Shown here in pieces: positions 36,401-46,590 of a DNA stretch of 64,000 nucleotides. This DNA comes from Fasciola hepatica (Eukaryota; Platyhelminthes; Trematoda; Plagiorchiida; Fasciolidae). The translations under genes were made by a program, and so were the position numbers. The notes under the pieces are model-generated. The model made no database searches and was not told the origin of the DNA. It saw only the letters and a list, made by a program, of their open reading frames with translations. Where the stretch lies: positions 7,006,001 through 7,070,000 of the forward strand of contig CANUEZ040000183.1 in assembly GCA_948099385.1 (NCBI GenBank), given 5' to 3'. Within the stretch, counting starts at the first letter, position 1. Each line of letters opens with the position of its first letter.

Positions 36401-36804
36401 GCCCGTACACGAGCAGGATTTTAAGAATGGAGGACACTTATTGATGTAAGTTCAACTTATGACAAAATTAAAGACTCTTGTTGTTACCCAAAGAGGGTTT
36501 TACAAATGGTATATGTAGTATACGCTTTCCTTCAGTGACTTGTGGCCGATTCGGACAAGAATTAATAGCATCCCATTTACATTCCTTGTCTAACCATCGA
36601 TCACTTTATTCAACATTTGACCTTTAGGTGACAGAACGAAAACTATCGGTTCAATGTCAGTGAGGCTGAAAAAACAGTTTCCAGATGGAGAAGTATACAT
36701 GATGGATCACTAAAAATAACTCCCTCGTCAACTCTTCTGTAATTCCGTCCTCACTTTTTCCTCGTGTACTATTCGCTAATTTCCAACAGAGGTTCTTTTG
36801 CAAT
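33492..36804. other. Intron sequence without recognised genes
   Basis: Short ORFs only. Around 35548-35650 GTGCGGTGGCTTTGGTTGCTATC recurs at 45299-45325 (GTGCGGTGGCTTTGGTTGCTATC), so a dispersed repeat piece is present at both sites. A 34940-35080 stretch ends in GAGGTAAATT and is open in one frame, but no matching acceptor phase was found. Confidence 0.4.
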
Positions 36805-37045
36805 TGAGTAGTAGGAGGTTAGATTTGTATAATATGATTCACCATTCAGCTTCAACGCTCAACTCACCATCAAAAACCATGGAAGCACTGTACAGCTCAT
36901 TCATCCTTGTTGGAAATCATCAGCAGTGCACATCCACCGAGCCTCCACGGGGTCTCGAACTCGGAGTGAACGATTGTGAATCGAACACCTTAACCGCAAG
37001 GCTATCCGGGATGGCTCTCAACGGTTTGTTGAACATCTACACTAC
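36805..37045 (-). repeat. tRNA-like SINE, family S2 (copy 2)
   Basis: On the minus strand: GAGCCATCCCGGATAGCCTTGCGGTTAAGGTG with a box-A-like core, then a box-B-like GAGTTCGAGACCCC, then a tail shared with 1940-2145. The 83-codon + ORF is incidental. Confidence 0.5.
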
Positions 37046-38377
37046 ATGATATAGCACCCTTCTTTTTGTGAGACAGCACCCAAAACCATCACACTTAAAG
37101 CACGGGTAATTATTGTTCACATTGAACCTCATTTTTCCCAGCTGGAAGTCAACTTGTCAAAATCTCAGGACACTACGGGCGGCAAGATGTTAATGCATCA
37201 CAATGAAGTCTCTGCACCGCCACGATCACAATACCGACAAGAGCACCTCCAGAGCTTTTCTGCTAAATACCGACACTGGGCAAGTGACCGTTCTGAGAGG
37301 GGATACGAGTTCTATGACGTGAAGAACACAGTTAACTGTAACACCCACTTAATTTCGTTTGCTGTACAAAACCCAACCGACTACGTCCTGATTACATGGG
37401 AACCGATTTAATCAAGAATAGATTTGGCAAGCTCCAAGTTATTACTTCATAATCCGAAGGTGTTAGTGATCTATGCCCTTTCAAACGCTGTTGACAGGAT
37501 GAAGAGAGAGGACATCTACGACAGCTTACAGGATATAGCTGACGGCGTGTCTACGTTTTATCATAGGTGATATGAGCACTCAGTCAATTTAGCCGATACT
37601 CTTCAGGAGTGTTTGGTAACGTTCTACGTTACCTGAATAGTGAGTAATTAGTCAACTTCATCGACTTCAACAGACTGCAGCACGCAGCTCCAACAAACAG
37701 GAAAGTATTTGCTGACGCGGTACTCCAGTGACGGTCTTGCAATACACCATACTATTCATATCCTGGACTGATCCCGCTGTAATGCAACCGTTGACGAATG
37801 TTGAGCTCATTGCATTACAGTGAATGGAAGCACGTAGGACACAAACCACTTTCTCATGTAAACCCGCTTTAGAACCAACCCACTGCATCGTAGTCAACAC
37901 CATCATCATCATCATGGAAACAAATTTGAATCACTGGAGACATTTTTAGTTTATCTACGATCGTCTGGTTTTTTTTCAAAATGTGTTCGTTTACGATCCA
38001 AAATGAATGTTAATTGTCTATTTGATTTGGACAAAAAGTATTCTGATCTATCTCGATGGTGGAAGAGACGTAACATGTTACAGAAAGTGAGACAATTATT
38101 CTGACATGGTTTTGTCCACAGCTTTGGCATCTCCGAGAGAGCAAACAGGAAAGTAAGTCATGATAACCTCGAATGTACCTTTCCGCTAGTGTGATGATAT
38201 TTGCCCCCCAAAATTCCCCTTGTTTAATCAGACTATGCAAACAACAGAAGCCAATCAGTTATCTGGATCGTTTGAAATAAATATTCAATGAACTAGACTC
38301 TAATCAGGGTAAATTTTGCAAGCAAAGTCTCAGTTTCAAAAATGCGTCAGTTTGTTAAGCAAGAAGCAATCAGGTCT
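37046..38377. other. Intron sequence without recognised genes
   Basis: A pyrimidine-rich acceptor-like site ends at 37141 and is followed by 90 open codons, but none of the frames fits the phase chain of the host gene with a good donor, so I do not call an exon. Confidence 0.35.
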
Positions 38378-38787
38378 ACACACACACACACGCACGTACG
38401 CACGCACGCACGCACACACACACACAAACACATACACATACACATACACATGCATACACACACACAAACACACATATTTATACATACATACATACATACA
38501 TACATACATACATACATACATACATACATACATACATACATACATACATACATACATACATACATACATACATACATACATACATACATACATACATACA
38601 TACATACATACATACATACATACATACATACATACATACATACATACATACATACATACATACATACATACATACATACATACATACATACATACATACA
38701 TACATACATACATACATACATACATACATACATACATACATACATACATACATACATACATACATACATACATACATACATACATAC
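38378..38787. repeat. Compound (CA)n / (CGCA)n and long (TACA)n microsatellite
   Basis: 38378-38480 is a CA/CGCA/CATA mixture; 38481-38787 is about 300 bp of almost perfect TACA tetranucleotide. The 4-base unit gives open frames on both strands (Tyr-Ile-His-Thr and Met-Tyr-Val-Cys repeats up to 181 codons), which are artefacts. Confidence 0.97.
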
Positions 38788-39057
38788 GAGTCATACAAAA
38801 TCGGCCGGTGACTTAACACGGAACACTTCGGATTATTCAGAAAACTGGAAGAGCATAGGATTCTCGTTAACCGAGGCTGATCCGTAAACTGTGTTCTTCA
38901 TTTTTAAGTTATATGTTGGTTTTGATGTTTTGCCCCTGTTCAGATTGATGACTTTATCCTTCCCTGCTTATGCAGTTATTTACGTACGTATGTAAGCTAG
39001 TACGCATGGGTGTATGTGAAATAATGCATAGGGAAGCAAACCATAATGTGGCATTCT
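38788..39057. other. No recognisable gene
   Basis: Nothing identified. Confidence 0.4.
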
Positions 39058-39405
39058 AGAGGGTGAACGCGTGTGGGAATGTGTTAACCCATCGTTGGCG
39101 GACAGCCAAGTCGCGTCGGCAAGCCGCACTGGTGCGGTACCAAGCCCAAGGCTTGAGTCAACGGCATCTCGAGTGACAAGACAGCCGATCGCTGGAGTGG
39201 ATCGATAGACGGGAGATGAGTGATGTCAGCGTTGATCAAACCTTAAGGCGTAGTCGTCCACACCAGTCGGACCAGTGCATTGAGTGCAACGAGCGAGTGA
39301 ATGTGGGATCAACCAATTTATTCTCTGTTTTGGGTTTATAAAATGAAATAATTCTGAGGCAGATCCGAGTACACACTAGAGTTAGTGGGATGGATTGAGA
39401 ACAGG
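39058..39405 (+). repeat. Dispersed repeat R (copy 3)
   Basis: Matches 26090-26425: GGTGCGGTACCAAGCCCAAGG, GGAGTGGATCGATAGA, CACACCAGTCGGACCA, GGGTTTATAAAATG where copy 2 has AATAAACGAG, and CACTAGAGTTAGTGGGA. The flanks differ. Confidence 0.65.
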
Positions 39406-39599
39406 ACGATAGCAGGATAAGACCATGACGAACAAGTATGTTTCGTTAAGTTGATCCCGTGGCCAATACAGGTACATACGTAGGACGAGAATGTATATTC
39501 CATTTGTGTATTCTGTGTACCCTTTCGAAGCTGTCGGGCTTGGTTGGTTGTCGTAGGGGCCGACATCTGAACAAACTTCATTCGGTGTTTCAGTTCAGC

Positions 39600-39815
39600 C
39601 CGGACGGGAGCGGAGTGGCTCAGCGGTAATATACACGCCTTCGAGGTGAGAACGGCCGGGTTCAAACCATGAGTGCGGTGGAGGATATGCACTACTAATG
39701 AGCTCTAACAAGAGCGAAACTCGAGTCTGGTGCTTCCGAGTGCAGGGTTGACCGGATGTCCTGAACTTTGTGCGTGAACGGTGGAGTCTAAAAGACAGTC
39801 AGTCAAATAAAATAT
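39600..39815 (+). mobile_element. SINE family S1 with best-preserved tRNA-like head
   Basis: GGAGCGGAGTGGCTCAGCGG (39608-39627) is a tRNA-like 5' end with box A, and GGCCGGGTTCAAACC (39654-39668) is a box B, about 30 bases downstream. The body GGATATGCACTACTAATGAG, CTCTAACAAGAGCGAAACTCG, TGCTTCCGAGTGCAGG and GTGCGTGAACGGTGGAGTC follows, ending near GACAGTCAGTC. This shows that the family is tRNA-derived and gives the + orientation. Confidence 0.7.
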
Positions 39816-40401
39816 TGTAAATGTCAAAACACGATAGTTAGGAGAGGAAATCCTTACAACCAGTGATCGGGAAATGGTAGGTGTCGTGTAGCAGTTCAGA
39901 GGAAACCAAGACAATAACCATGGAGTGGAGCCGAATCATTTATCGCAACCAAACATGGCCAATTCCGGTTACGTCAACTCGTCACATGAGAGAAGAGGCT
40001 GTTTGAAAGCAAGCGACGATGCTCGACCGGTAAGTTGGAGTGAATACACAAACTTCTTCTGGGCACATAGTAACAAATTATGAGACTACATTTCCGCTGC
40101 TTCGACCGTTTCTAACTGTCGTTGTTTAACTGCATTTGACGCGTTTGATGGGACGTTTAAATCGCTGTCTGTTTCACGCAGTTCCCCTTGTCGGTGAGAG
40201 GCGCAACAACAGAGACCGGGATGGTCTCTTATTTTCCCCACCGAACCAATCCGGTTTTTACTCTTTGATCCGTTGGGAAATTTGCATCATCGTTCATTCT
40301 AAGTAGCTCGCCAAATACGTACAATCCTCACGTGACCAGGTGACGTAACCGGGAGTGGCCTTTATCTGAGTGTGATAAATGATTTGATTTTTACTTCACA
40401 G
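39816..40401. other. Intron sequence without recognised genes
   Basis: Ends with the acceptor TTTTTACTTCACAG at 40401. Confidence 0.4.
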
Positions 40402-40543
40402 AAAATGTCCTGGTTTCCTCCAAACCGTATATGCAACCGTATGTAGTTAGCAAAAAAACACTTGTCCCCTATGGTCTTATTACAAATGTAATAATTGACA
40501 TTTTAAATGACGAGATAGGACTTACAACGGATGTTCATCTCAT
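40402..40543 (+). CDS. Host gene exon 3
   Basis: Acceptor TTTTTACTTCACAG ends at 40401; donor GTGAGT begins at 40544. Only one frame is open across the exon, and it is the one required: two bases complete the codon left by exon 2 and two are left over. It encodes NVLVSSKPYMQPYVVSKKTL then PYGLITNVIIDILNDEIGL and TTDVHL. Two other frames are closed by stops. This looks like a folded, moderately hydrophobic segment. No family recognised. Confidence 0.78.
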
Positions 40544-40674
40544 GTGAGTCTACTACCCTCCTCCCTTTTTCATCGTTTGCCATCCGCCACCATCAACCAC
40601 TTTTCGGACACCAAATCGTCCTTCATCTTCCATTGATTGACAATCCTCTCATGACCAACTTGTTACTTTCCTAG

Positions 40675-40696
40675 ACCAATAAACGTGGAATCAATG
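40675..40696 (+). CDS. Host gene exon 4 (22-bp microexon)
   Basis: Acceptor TTGTTACTTTCCTAG ends at 40674 and donor GTAAGT starts at 40697. One base completes the codon split by exon 3 (AT|A, Ile), then seven codons (PINVESM) end in phase 0. Very short exons are known in fluke genes. Its two splice sites are both near consensus and the phase fits on both sides. Confidence 0.65.
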
Positions 40697-40745
40697 GTAA
40701 GTGCCAATATCGACGTACGAAGACCTCAATTCTTCCCGATCGTAG

Positions 40746-40808
40746 ATTGGCGGCGGAGATGCCGGAGAAAAAGTCGATCATGAAAAAGTACGGGCCACTC
40801 TTGAAAGG
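40746..40808 (+). CDS. Host gene exon 5
   Basis: Acceptor CTTCCCGATCGTAG ends at 40745; donor GTAAGT starts at 40809. Separated from the microexon by a 49-bp intron. It is 21 codons, phase 0 to 0: IGGGDAGEKVDHEKVRATLER. A charged segment, probably helical in its second half. Confidence 0.72.
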
Positions 40809-41097
40809 GTAAGTGAAATCACGGGAATTGTCGACTATAGGTTTATTGCTTTTCCTAATGGCACCTCGTTCATTACAAAACAGCAACCCATTGTGTATTT
40901 GCTCTGTGTATGAACCATTTTGGTGGTAATTTGCGGCAATGGACTTCGTTTAATAATGGCTTGCTGGTCATACTGATTAAGTAGTATGTGGATATTTGAG
41001 TAAAACCGGCTGAGAGATAACAGCTGAATTTCGAACCCAAACTACCAGTTTGCGCATTGCTACAGGAAATGGTTTCAAGCAGATACATATGTCACGC
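40809..41097. other. Intron sequence
   Basis: Nothing identified before the SINE piece. Confidence 0.4.
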
Positions 41098-41197
41098 AAT
41101 TACTTGCGAGTAGTGTGGGACTGTTTAATTTTTCGTTTGATTGACTGTCCTTTTGGACTCCACGTTTCACGCGCAAACCTCAGGTCATCCGACCAAG
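41098..41197. mobile_element. SINE family S1 (partial)
   Basis: AATTACTTGCGAGTAGTGTG then GATTGACTGTCCTTTTGGACTCC and CGCGCAAACCTCAGGTCATC: the outer end of family S1, cut off at the inverted Penelope-like segment. Confidence 0.65.
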
Positions 41198-41199
41198 CA

Positions 41200-41519
41200 G
41201 ATAGCCAGTATCGATCCAACTGACTGAAATCACTGTACAGGATTGTCATGCCGTAATTGAATGACTAGCAGGTAAAGTCCACGGTTTTCAAAGGCGGAAC
41301 GTTCGTGACCAGTGATGTGACTTCTAACGAGAACATAGTCTTCTTCTGAATTTTTTAATTTGTATGATGGACACGAATTTAGAACTGCCTCACAAGCTGT
41401 ACTTCGCAAGTCCTGCGCGACCAGGTCCCAATAATTCTACTGGCCACTGAGCTGTTGCCTGATATGGTGAATTGATCATGGCCACAGTTGGTCGAATAGG
41501 ACATCCTTCTTTATGACTT
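41200..41519 (-). pseudogene. PLE2, inverted 5' part of the RT
   Basis: Read on the minus strand from 41519 it encodes SHKEGCPIRPTVAMINSPY and WPVELLGPGRAGLAK and, in another frame, KTMFSLEVTSLVTNVPP. These are the PLE RT segments (GLPKVHKEG..PLRPI and MISLDVTSLFTNV) that should lie immediately upstream of the + strand ORF starting at 41520. The 5' part is therefore in opposite orientation to the 3' part. Confidence 0.75.
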
Positions 41520-42614
41520 TTGAACTCCCTATGGGGATACATAAATACGTCCAACATACAAATAGGCATCCTGACAGAAAGTCTGAAGGAACTCCGCGAG
41601 CTGAAGGTCCAGTTCCTATTTAGTGGGTGTTTCTACAGACAAAGAGACGGTATCGCCAAGGGTTCCCCACTAGGTCCATTACTAGCGGACATTTTCACGG
41701 CTAGGCATGAAAATGGAGAACGAAAACAAACCATTGAAGGTTTTACTCATTACAGTCGGTACATGGACCAAGATTGTAACATATCTAACGTTCCAGAAAA
41801 ATTTAACAACACCACCGAATCGTTAGCCTTCACGATTGAATTGGAAACCAGAAACAAAATGGCTTTCCTCGATGCACTACTGACCAGACAAGAAGATGGT
41901 TCAACCCAACGGCGTGTCTATGGAAAGAAAACATGGAACAGCCAATACACGAAGTTCCCCAGCTTCGCGTTCTTGTCTCATAAACGAAATTTAACTCGAT
42001 GTCTAGCATTCGGAACCCGAAAAATTTGCTCAACGAAGACTTTGCAAGATGAACTTGGTTTTGTTCAAGTTTTGGGAGAGAGTAGCTACCCCGAAAAATG
42101 TATCCAAAAGAACCGAACTGAAGTTGCCTGCACAGCGGTCTCCTGCGTGATCCACATGCAGGTAAAAGACAAACTGCCTGAGCTGACCTCCTCCATGATC
42201 ATTTACTCGTTCAGGTGCGAAAGTGGTGCATCCTATATAGGTCGCACGGCTAGGCGTTTGTCTCAACGCATTCAGGAACATCACCCAAGATGGTTGAGTC
42301 GTGGGAAAACCGGTGTGATTACTAGTCCGATTCTAGGCCATTTGGTGGACAGTGGCCATACGATCAACCCTGTAAAAGCGTTGAAAGTCATATACCGAGT
42401 TCTGCCTAATCGATCAAAACCAGTCCGAATTCGATCCCTGACCACGGCAGAGGCAATCGCCATTCGCCTACTAAACTCTGAACAATATGCACAAAAGCGA
42501 CTAGTCCAGGCTCTCTGGCTGTCCCAGCCAAATCCGGAAACCACGAATCGCCGACCGAACCCCGAAAATCCATTATCAATTATCACTCGTGACGATGGGA
42601 GGGAAACTTTCACC

Positions 42615-42665
<51 letters not shown>

Positions 42666-42668
42666 TAG
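41520..42668 (+). CDS. PLE2, 3' part: RT palm, linker and GIY-YIG endonuclease
   Basis: An open frame of 382 codons with no internal stop. YRQRDGIAKGSPLGPLLADIF is the PLE RT motif; NKMAFLDALLTRQEDGS and the basic RNLTRCLAFGTRKIC follow as in PLE1. The end carries the GIY-YIG nuclease: SFRCESGASYIGRTARRLSQ (Y-I-G, then the catalytic Arg helix), HHPRWLSRGK and GHLVDSGHTINP. The region with the second half of YADD-like RT motifs is degenerate, and the N-terminal half is inverted, so the whole protein is not functional. The C-terminal His-Thr run comes from a CA repeat. Confidence 0.8.
42619..42664. repeat. (CA)n microsatellite at the PLE2 3' end
   Basis: A CA tract directly after the last conserved PLE codons; it may belong to the element's 3' end. 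Confidence 0.9.
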
Positions 42669-43207
42669 AGACACCGCCCGTCGACCCCCTTTTTCAACGC
42701 CACAACAATGACCTTTACTCCGGCCGATGGCTAACGCATTCTAATATGACCTCACCCATATGAATTGTAAGAGCACGTATGGGATTCATTGAGAACAGTT
42801 GTTCGCTCTCCTGTCCCTTGTTCTTAATGTTTGGTAAATAGAAGATAAAAATACTGTGATGGATAGCATGGGATCTATACCTTTAACACTTCAAGTGAAG
42901 CCGCCGTAACTTCAGGTTAATCTTACGTAACTTAAAGTGAAACTCAAATGGCATCGCTCGGCAAACACAGACATAGGATTGGCTTGGCAGTGTTCACTTG
43001 TCACCTGCCGACGAAAACCTCTGTGCTCCGTGATCACCCACATCGCGATGGTAACTGGTGAGCTGAATTCTCGTTGATACATGCAATGGTACGTGCAGGG
43101 ACGTACAGGGGAGAGATGTGACCACTGAGTCGACCGCGTGATTGAAGGGCACAGGACCAGGGACAAATTGAGACGGCCAACAAAGCGGAGGCTTTGGTTG
43201 ACCATGG

Positions 43208-43209
<2 letters not shown>
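42665..43209. other. No recognisable gene
   Basis: Nothing identified. The 134-codon minus ORF here crosses the next microsatellite. Confidence 0.4.

Positions 43210-43251
<42 letters not shown>
43210..43251. repeat. (TG)n microsatellite
   Basis: About 40 bp of TG repeat. Confidence 0.95.
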
Positions 43252-43253
<2 letters not shown>

Positions 43254-43346
43254 CCTAACAAAACTGAGCCAATTCATGCACGTGACTAAGCTGCGTTCTG
43301 TATGGAGCCTGGTCATTCGTGAAATGACCAGTTCATTTTAACGAAG

Positions 43347-43520
43347 ATGAGCTTGACAGCGAGACGCACATTTCATACACCTGACACCAAGTCACGTATC
43401 TTGAACGCGTATGAGGCTGGGGATGACTGGTGTTTGGTGGCTGAAGCACTGGGCGTCAAGAGAAAAACTGCAATGACCTGGGTAACGAGAAGCATCTTTC
43501 ATTCACGGCAAGTTCCATGA
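43347..43520 (+). pseudogene. DNA transposase N-terminal HTH remnant
   Basis: A 57-codon frame, too short to stand out, encodes KSRILNAYEAGDDWCLVAEA and LGVKRKTAMTWVTRS. The pattern (I..A...G.D...VA..LGV...TA..WV) is a helix-turn-helix like those at the N-terminus of Tc1/mariner or pogo-type transposases. It ends at a TGA at 43518. Downstream similarity is not clear and the region is then overrun by a microsatellite. The superfamily is uncertain. Confidence 0.45.
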
Positions 43521-43787
43521 GAGAATAGAAATTAGACGAGCCCTCAAAGCCTGGCGCATCTGGTAAAATCATGAGAAAATTAGAGCATGACGTTTGCTAA
43601 TTACGTGCAACCATCTTACCAGAATAATTTGGCTTTCGTCCCAAAATTCTGAGCTGGTTATGGCTCATGTGGGTCATGCAAATGGGACCCGTTCACCCTT
43701 GTTTATTTGAACTTTCCTGGACCTTGCTTTCTGTTCGATCCGGCACACTATTGTCATTCGGCTGACTTGTTAAACACTAGCTGATAC
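43521..43787. other. Possible remainder of the transposase
   Basis: Frames here are broken; no catalytic DDE/D signature found. Confidence 0.3.
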
Positions 43788-43880
43788 ACACGCGCACACA
43801 CACACACATACATACATACATATACATACATACATACATACATACATACATACATACATACATACATACATACATACATA

Positions 43881-43952
<72 letters not shown>
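43788..43952. repeat. Compound (CA)n / (CATA)n / (CA)n microsatellite
   Basis: CA tract, then about 75 bp of CATA units, then about 70 bp of CA. Artefactual ORFs on the minus strand. Confidence 0.96.
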
Positions 43953-43953
<1 letters not shown>

Positions 43954-44264
43954 GTACCAGTTTTCGTTTGATGATAGTCAGATCGAACGCTAATGACTCC
44001 ATTGCTTTGTGTGCTTACTAATTGTCCCCTGTGATTGGTCCCTTCCGCTCTTGGTGCTAGTGGACGGCCAGACCGCTTGGGATCATATTTCTTCTTATTA
44101 CTGCCTGTTGGATACAATCATGTGCTGTCTTTTTATCTTCTGTTGAGTTGTGAACTTCCATTTCACTTTATGTATCCGAAGGATGCACCGCCTTTTGAGT
44201 GCCATTAGGTCAAATTTCGTCGGCGATCAACATGACAGTTCGAAGCTTGCGTGATTTGCACATC
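43953..44264. other. No recognisable gene
   Basis: Nothing identified. Confidence 0.4.
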
Positions 44265-44415
44265 TCACAATTACTTGCTAGTAGTGTGTGGGATCGATGA
44301 TGATTTACTTGGCTGACTCCCTTTTGAACTCCACCTCTCAAGCACAAACTTCGGGTCATCCGATCAACCCAGCACTCGGAAGCACCAAACCCGAGTTTTG
44401 CTTTTGTCAGACCCC
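44265..44415. mobile_element. SINE family S1 (partial)
   Basis: AATTACTTGCTAGTAGTGTG, then GGCTGACTCCCTTTTGAACTCC, CAAGCACAAACTTCGGGTCATC and CAGCACTCGGAAGCACCAAA match the left arm of other S1 copies. It ends inside the body. Confidence 0.65.
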
Positions 44416-44571
44416 ATGATTCACCGAACTAAACATTTGGTTTTCATCATAATCACCGTATCAGTAGACAGCCTTGGTTTTCTTGGTCTTAATCCGCGTC
44501 CTGAAGTATTATACCATTATGGCATGGTAAAAAGAAAGTAAATAAATAAATAATAATACTGAGTTTTCCAG

Positions 44572-44616
44572 TTTCGAAAGGGGACTGCAATCGTTGGTCT
44601 GGATTTCGTTCGCGGA
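44572..44616 (+). CDS. Host gene exon 6 (tentative)
   Basis: Acceptor GAGTTTTCCAG ends at 44571; donor GTGAGT starts at 44617. Fifteen codons, phase 0 to 0 (FRKGTAIVGLDFVRG), compatible with exon 5, which ends in phase 0. It is short and the acceptor's pyrimidine tract is brief, so it may be coincidence. Another exon is still needed to reach phase 2 before 48232. Confidence 0.35.
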
Positions 44617-46508
44617 GTGAGTAATGTGTACCTTTTTATAACTTCACAGAATTCGCACTTTATGCTGGAGGGTGCTTGAACGAGCCTGAAGTCATTGACG
44701 ATCCGTTTCCAGATCCCAGTTCAAAATCCCACTGCACGACACGGGGTTCGGAGCCATCATCGCGCAACTGAGCTGTGCAAAATGATTCCGTGTTTGCAGC
44801 GCCTATCCGAAACAGTGCGAATAATTCGGAATGAATTTTCATGAAAGCCGGACCCTGGTGCGATTTCTGTTCAGGAGGCTAACTCTCCTCAGTGCCCTCA
44901 CAATCAGCCCTAGAGGAACGTACGACAGCTCATTGTAGCCGGTTGTGGGTATTGCCTTGAAGTGGGCAAACTTCTGTCATCGTCCATGACAGCTGCTGTG
45001 AATTGTCTGATGTCCATCCCTTTTACTTGGGCATAGTCATTATAATGTCCTATTAAGTAGTTGCTGTCGCAATCTAGTTAATTAATTTCCACTGGTTTTT
45101 CTTTAATATCTCTCCGCTTCCGTTCCGAGAAGGCACGAGTTCGAGTCCCACGGTAGAAGTCAGTTCTTCAGGTAAAGCAAGTATATTGTTACTTGGTGCA
45201 ATAAGGAAATTTCAATCGTTGCTGATCTGTCGGGGGTTTATAAAACCTTTTGTGTTCTGTTCCGTTCTGTTCAGACAACCATTACGCATTGCACTGAGTG
45301 CGGTGGCTTTGGTTGCTATCTCCTAGCGGCAACCTCGGAAGGAAATAATGAAGGAGAAAACCTTTTGCTCCAGCAGTATTTAGAATTTGTCAAACAAGTC
45401 TCTTGTTGACCACACAGGAAACGCCCTTTATGGAGTAAAAATAACACATCCGACGCAATCAGAAAGGCCCACTAGATCACAATGGTGTTTGACAGGAACT
45501 AACATTCCTCAGCCATAACATTTACCCGGATCGGTGGGAGAATTTTTCACTGACAGACAAATGGATTTTGAGGCTGGCACGCGCGACAAAATGATATTCA
45601 CCATGCGCGTTGACTCTTAGCATACAGCAGTACGCTTGATTTTCCCCGACGGACAACTTTTAATGGGATTGGTGTATGAGATGGTTTATTGTATGACCGT
45701 TATTTGAGCACCATATCGTCATGGGCTTCGGCACAAGGGGTTGCAGAATATTGGTGTGTTCACATTGCTCTTCAGACAACGTTGATCATGACCAAACGGT
45801 CTTTATATACGTCGGGCAAATTCACCCGAGGATCTGTGTGAGTAGTTTGTCCTTAGAGCTCGTTGGGCTATATCGGGCAGTTGTCGTAGCGGTCATGTTC
45901 CAGCATCCTGCGATGAAGTGTTGGAATCCGATCTGTCGTAAAAGCTATCAGTCGTCAATCTCAAAGTGACCTTAGCAGAGTTTATAGCGAATGAATTGCA
46001 CTTCCAATGTGAACTATCGATACGCTGAATCACAAACTCCAGTAATCGGGCAGCACTGTGGTCAGGTCGCAGAGCGCAGTCGGAGAGCCACGGAAGTCGA
46101 GGTAGTTATCAGTTGTTTCTGCGTTGAAAATATGATTCACTGAAATACAAGATGAGTATAACAGAAATAGTCAATCAGTGTGTCAGCTGACAGGTAATCA
46201 CACAGAACAATAATTCAGTGACAGGGAGCGCGACGGGTTTGCACATCGATTCCGGTATCCATTTGGTCACAGAAAAATGTTTGAGTCGATCTAGCTTTCA
46301 TGTGGCTTGACCATTTCGGTCTAGAAACTAAATTAAATTACTTTCAAGGGTAATTTTTCTCCTGAGTGTTCCTTCGGCCCCATTGGGTCTATAATAAAAG
46401 AACACCTAACGCACCGTCATTTGCCCCACTGGAGTTTGCCTGTCAAAAGTGATTGTTGAATGTTCATTATGTTAAAGGATGAAAAATGAAATAAAGAAGC
46501 TTCCTGCC
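44617..46508. other. Intron sequence with tRNA-like and repeat scraps
   Basis: At 45132-45163 GCACGAGTTCGAGTCCCACGG looks like a tRNA box B from a decayed SINE. GTGCGGTGGCTTTGGTTGCTATC at 45299-45325 repeats 35570-35600. ORFs of 60-82 codons lack motifs. A missing host exon may be hidden here or up to 48230. Confidence 0.4.
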
Positions 46509-46590
46509 GTCGTGGTGGCCGAGTGGTTAAGGCGTTGGACTAGAAATCCAATGGGGTTTCCCCGCGCAGGTTCGAATCCTGCCCGCGACG
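46509..46590 (+). tRNA. tRNA-Ser (anticodon AGA)
   Basis: The 82-nt sequence folds as a class II tRNA: acceptor GTCGTGG pairs with CCGCGAC (one G-T wobble), box A GTGGCCGAGTGGTTAAGG, anticodon stem TTGGA/TCCAA around CTAGAAA giving anticodon AGA, a long variable arm (TGGGGTTTCCCCGC), and T arm GCAGG-TTCGAATC-CTGC with a perfect box B. Discriminator G, no encoded CCA, as in eukaryotes. A TTTT run at 46596-46599 can end Pol III transcription. It lies on the same strand as the host gene, in an intron. It reads Ser codons UCU and UCC/UCA by wobble/inosine. Confidence 0.95.

Noticed and set aside
37142..37411. Possible host exon after an acceptor-like CCCAG
   Set aside because: Ninety codons are open in one frame, but that frame is not the phase required after exon 2, and no good donor was found; exon 2 joins exon 3 in phase without it.
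38378..38787. CRISPR-like regular array
   Set aside because: Simple microsatellite without spacers; the genome is eukaryotic.
38316..38887. Long ORFs (up to 181 codons) on both strands across the TACA repeat
   Set aside because: They follow from a stop-free 4-bp tandem repeat read in all frames; no flanking coding signal.
45132..45163. tRNA gene with GTTCGAGTCCC box B
   Set aside because: No acceptor stem, D arm or anticodon arm can be formed around it; SINE scrap.
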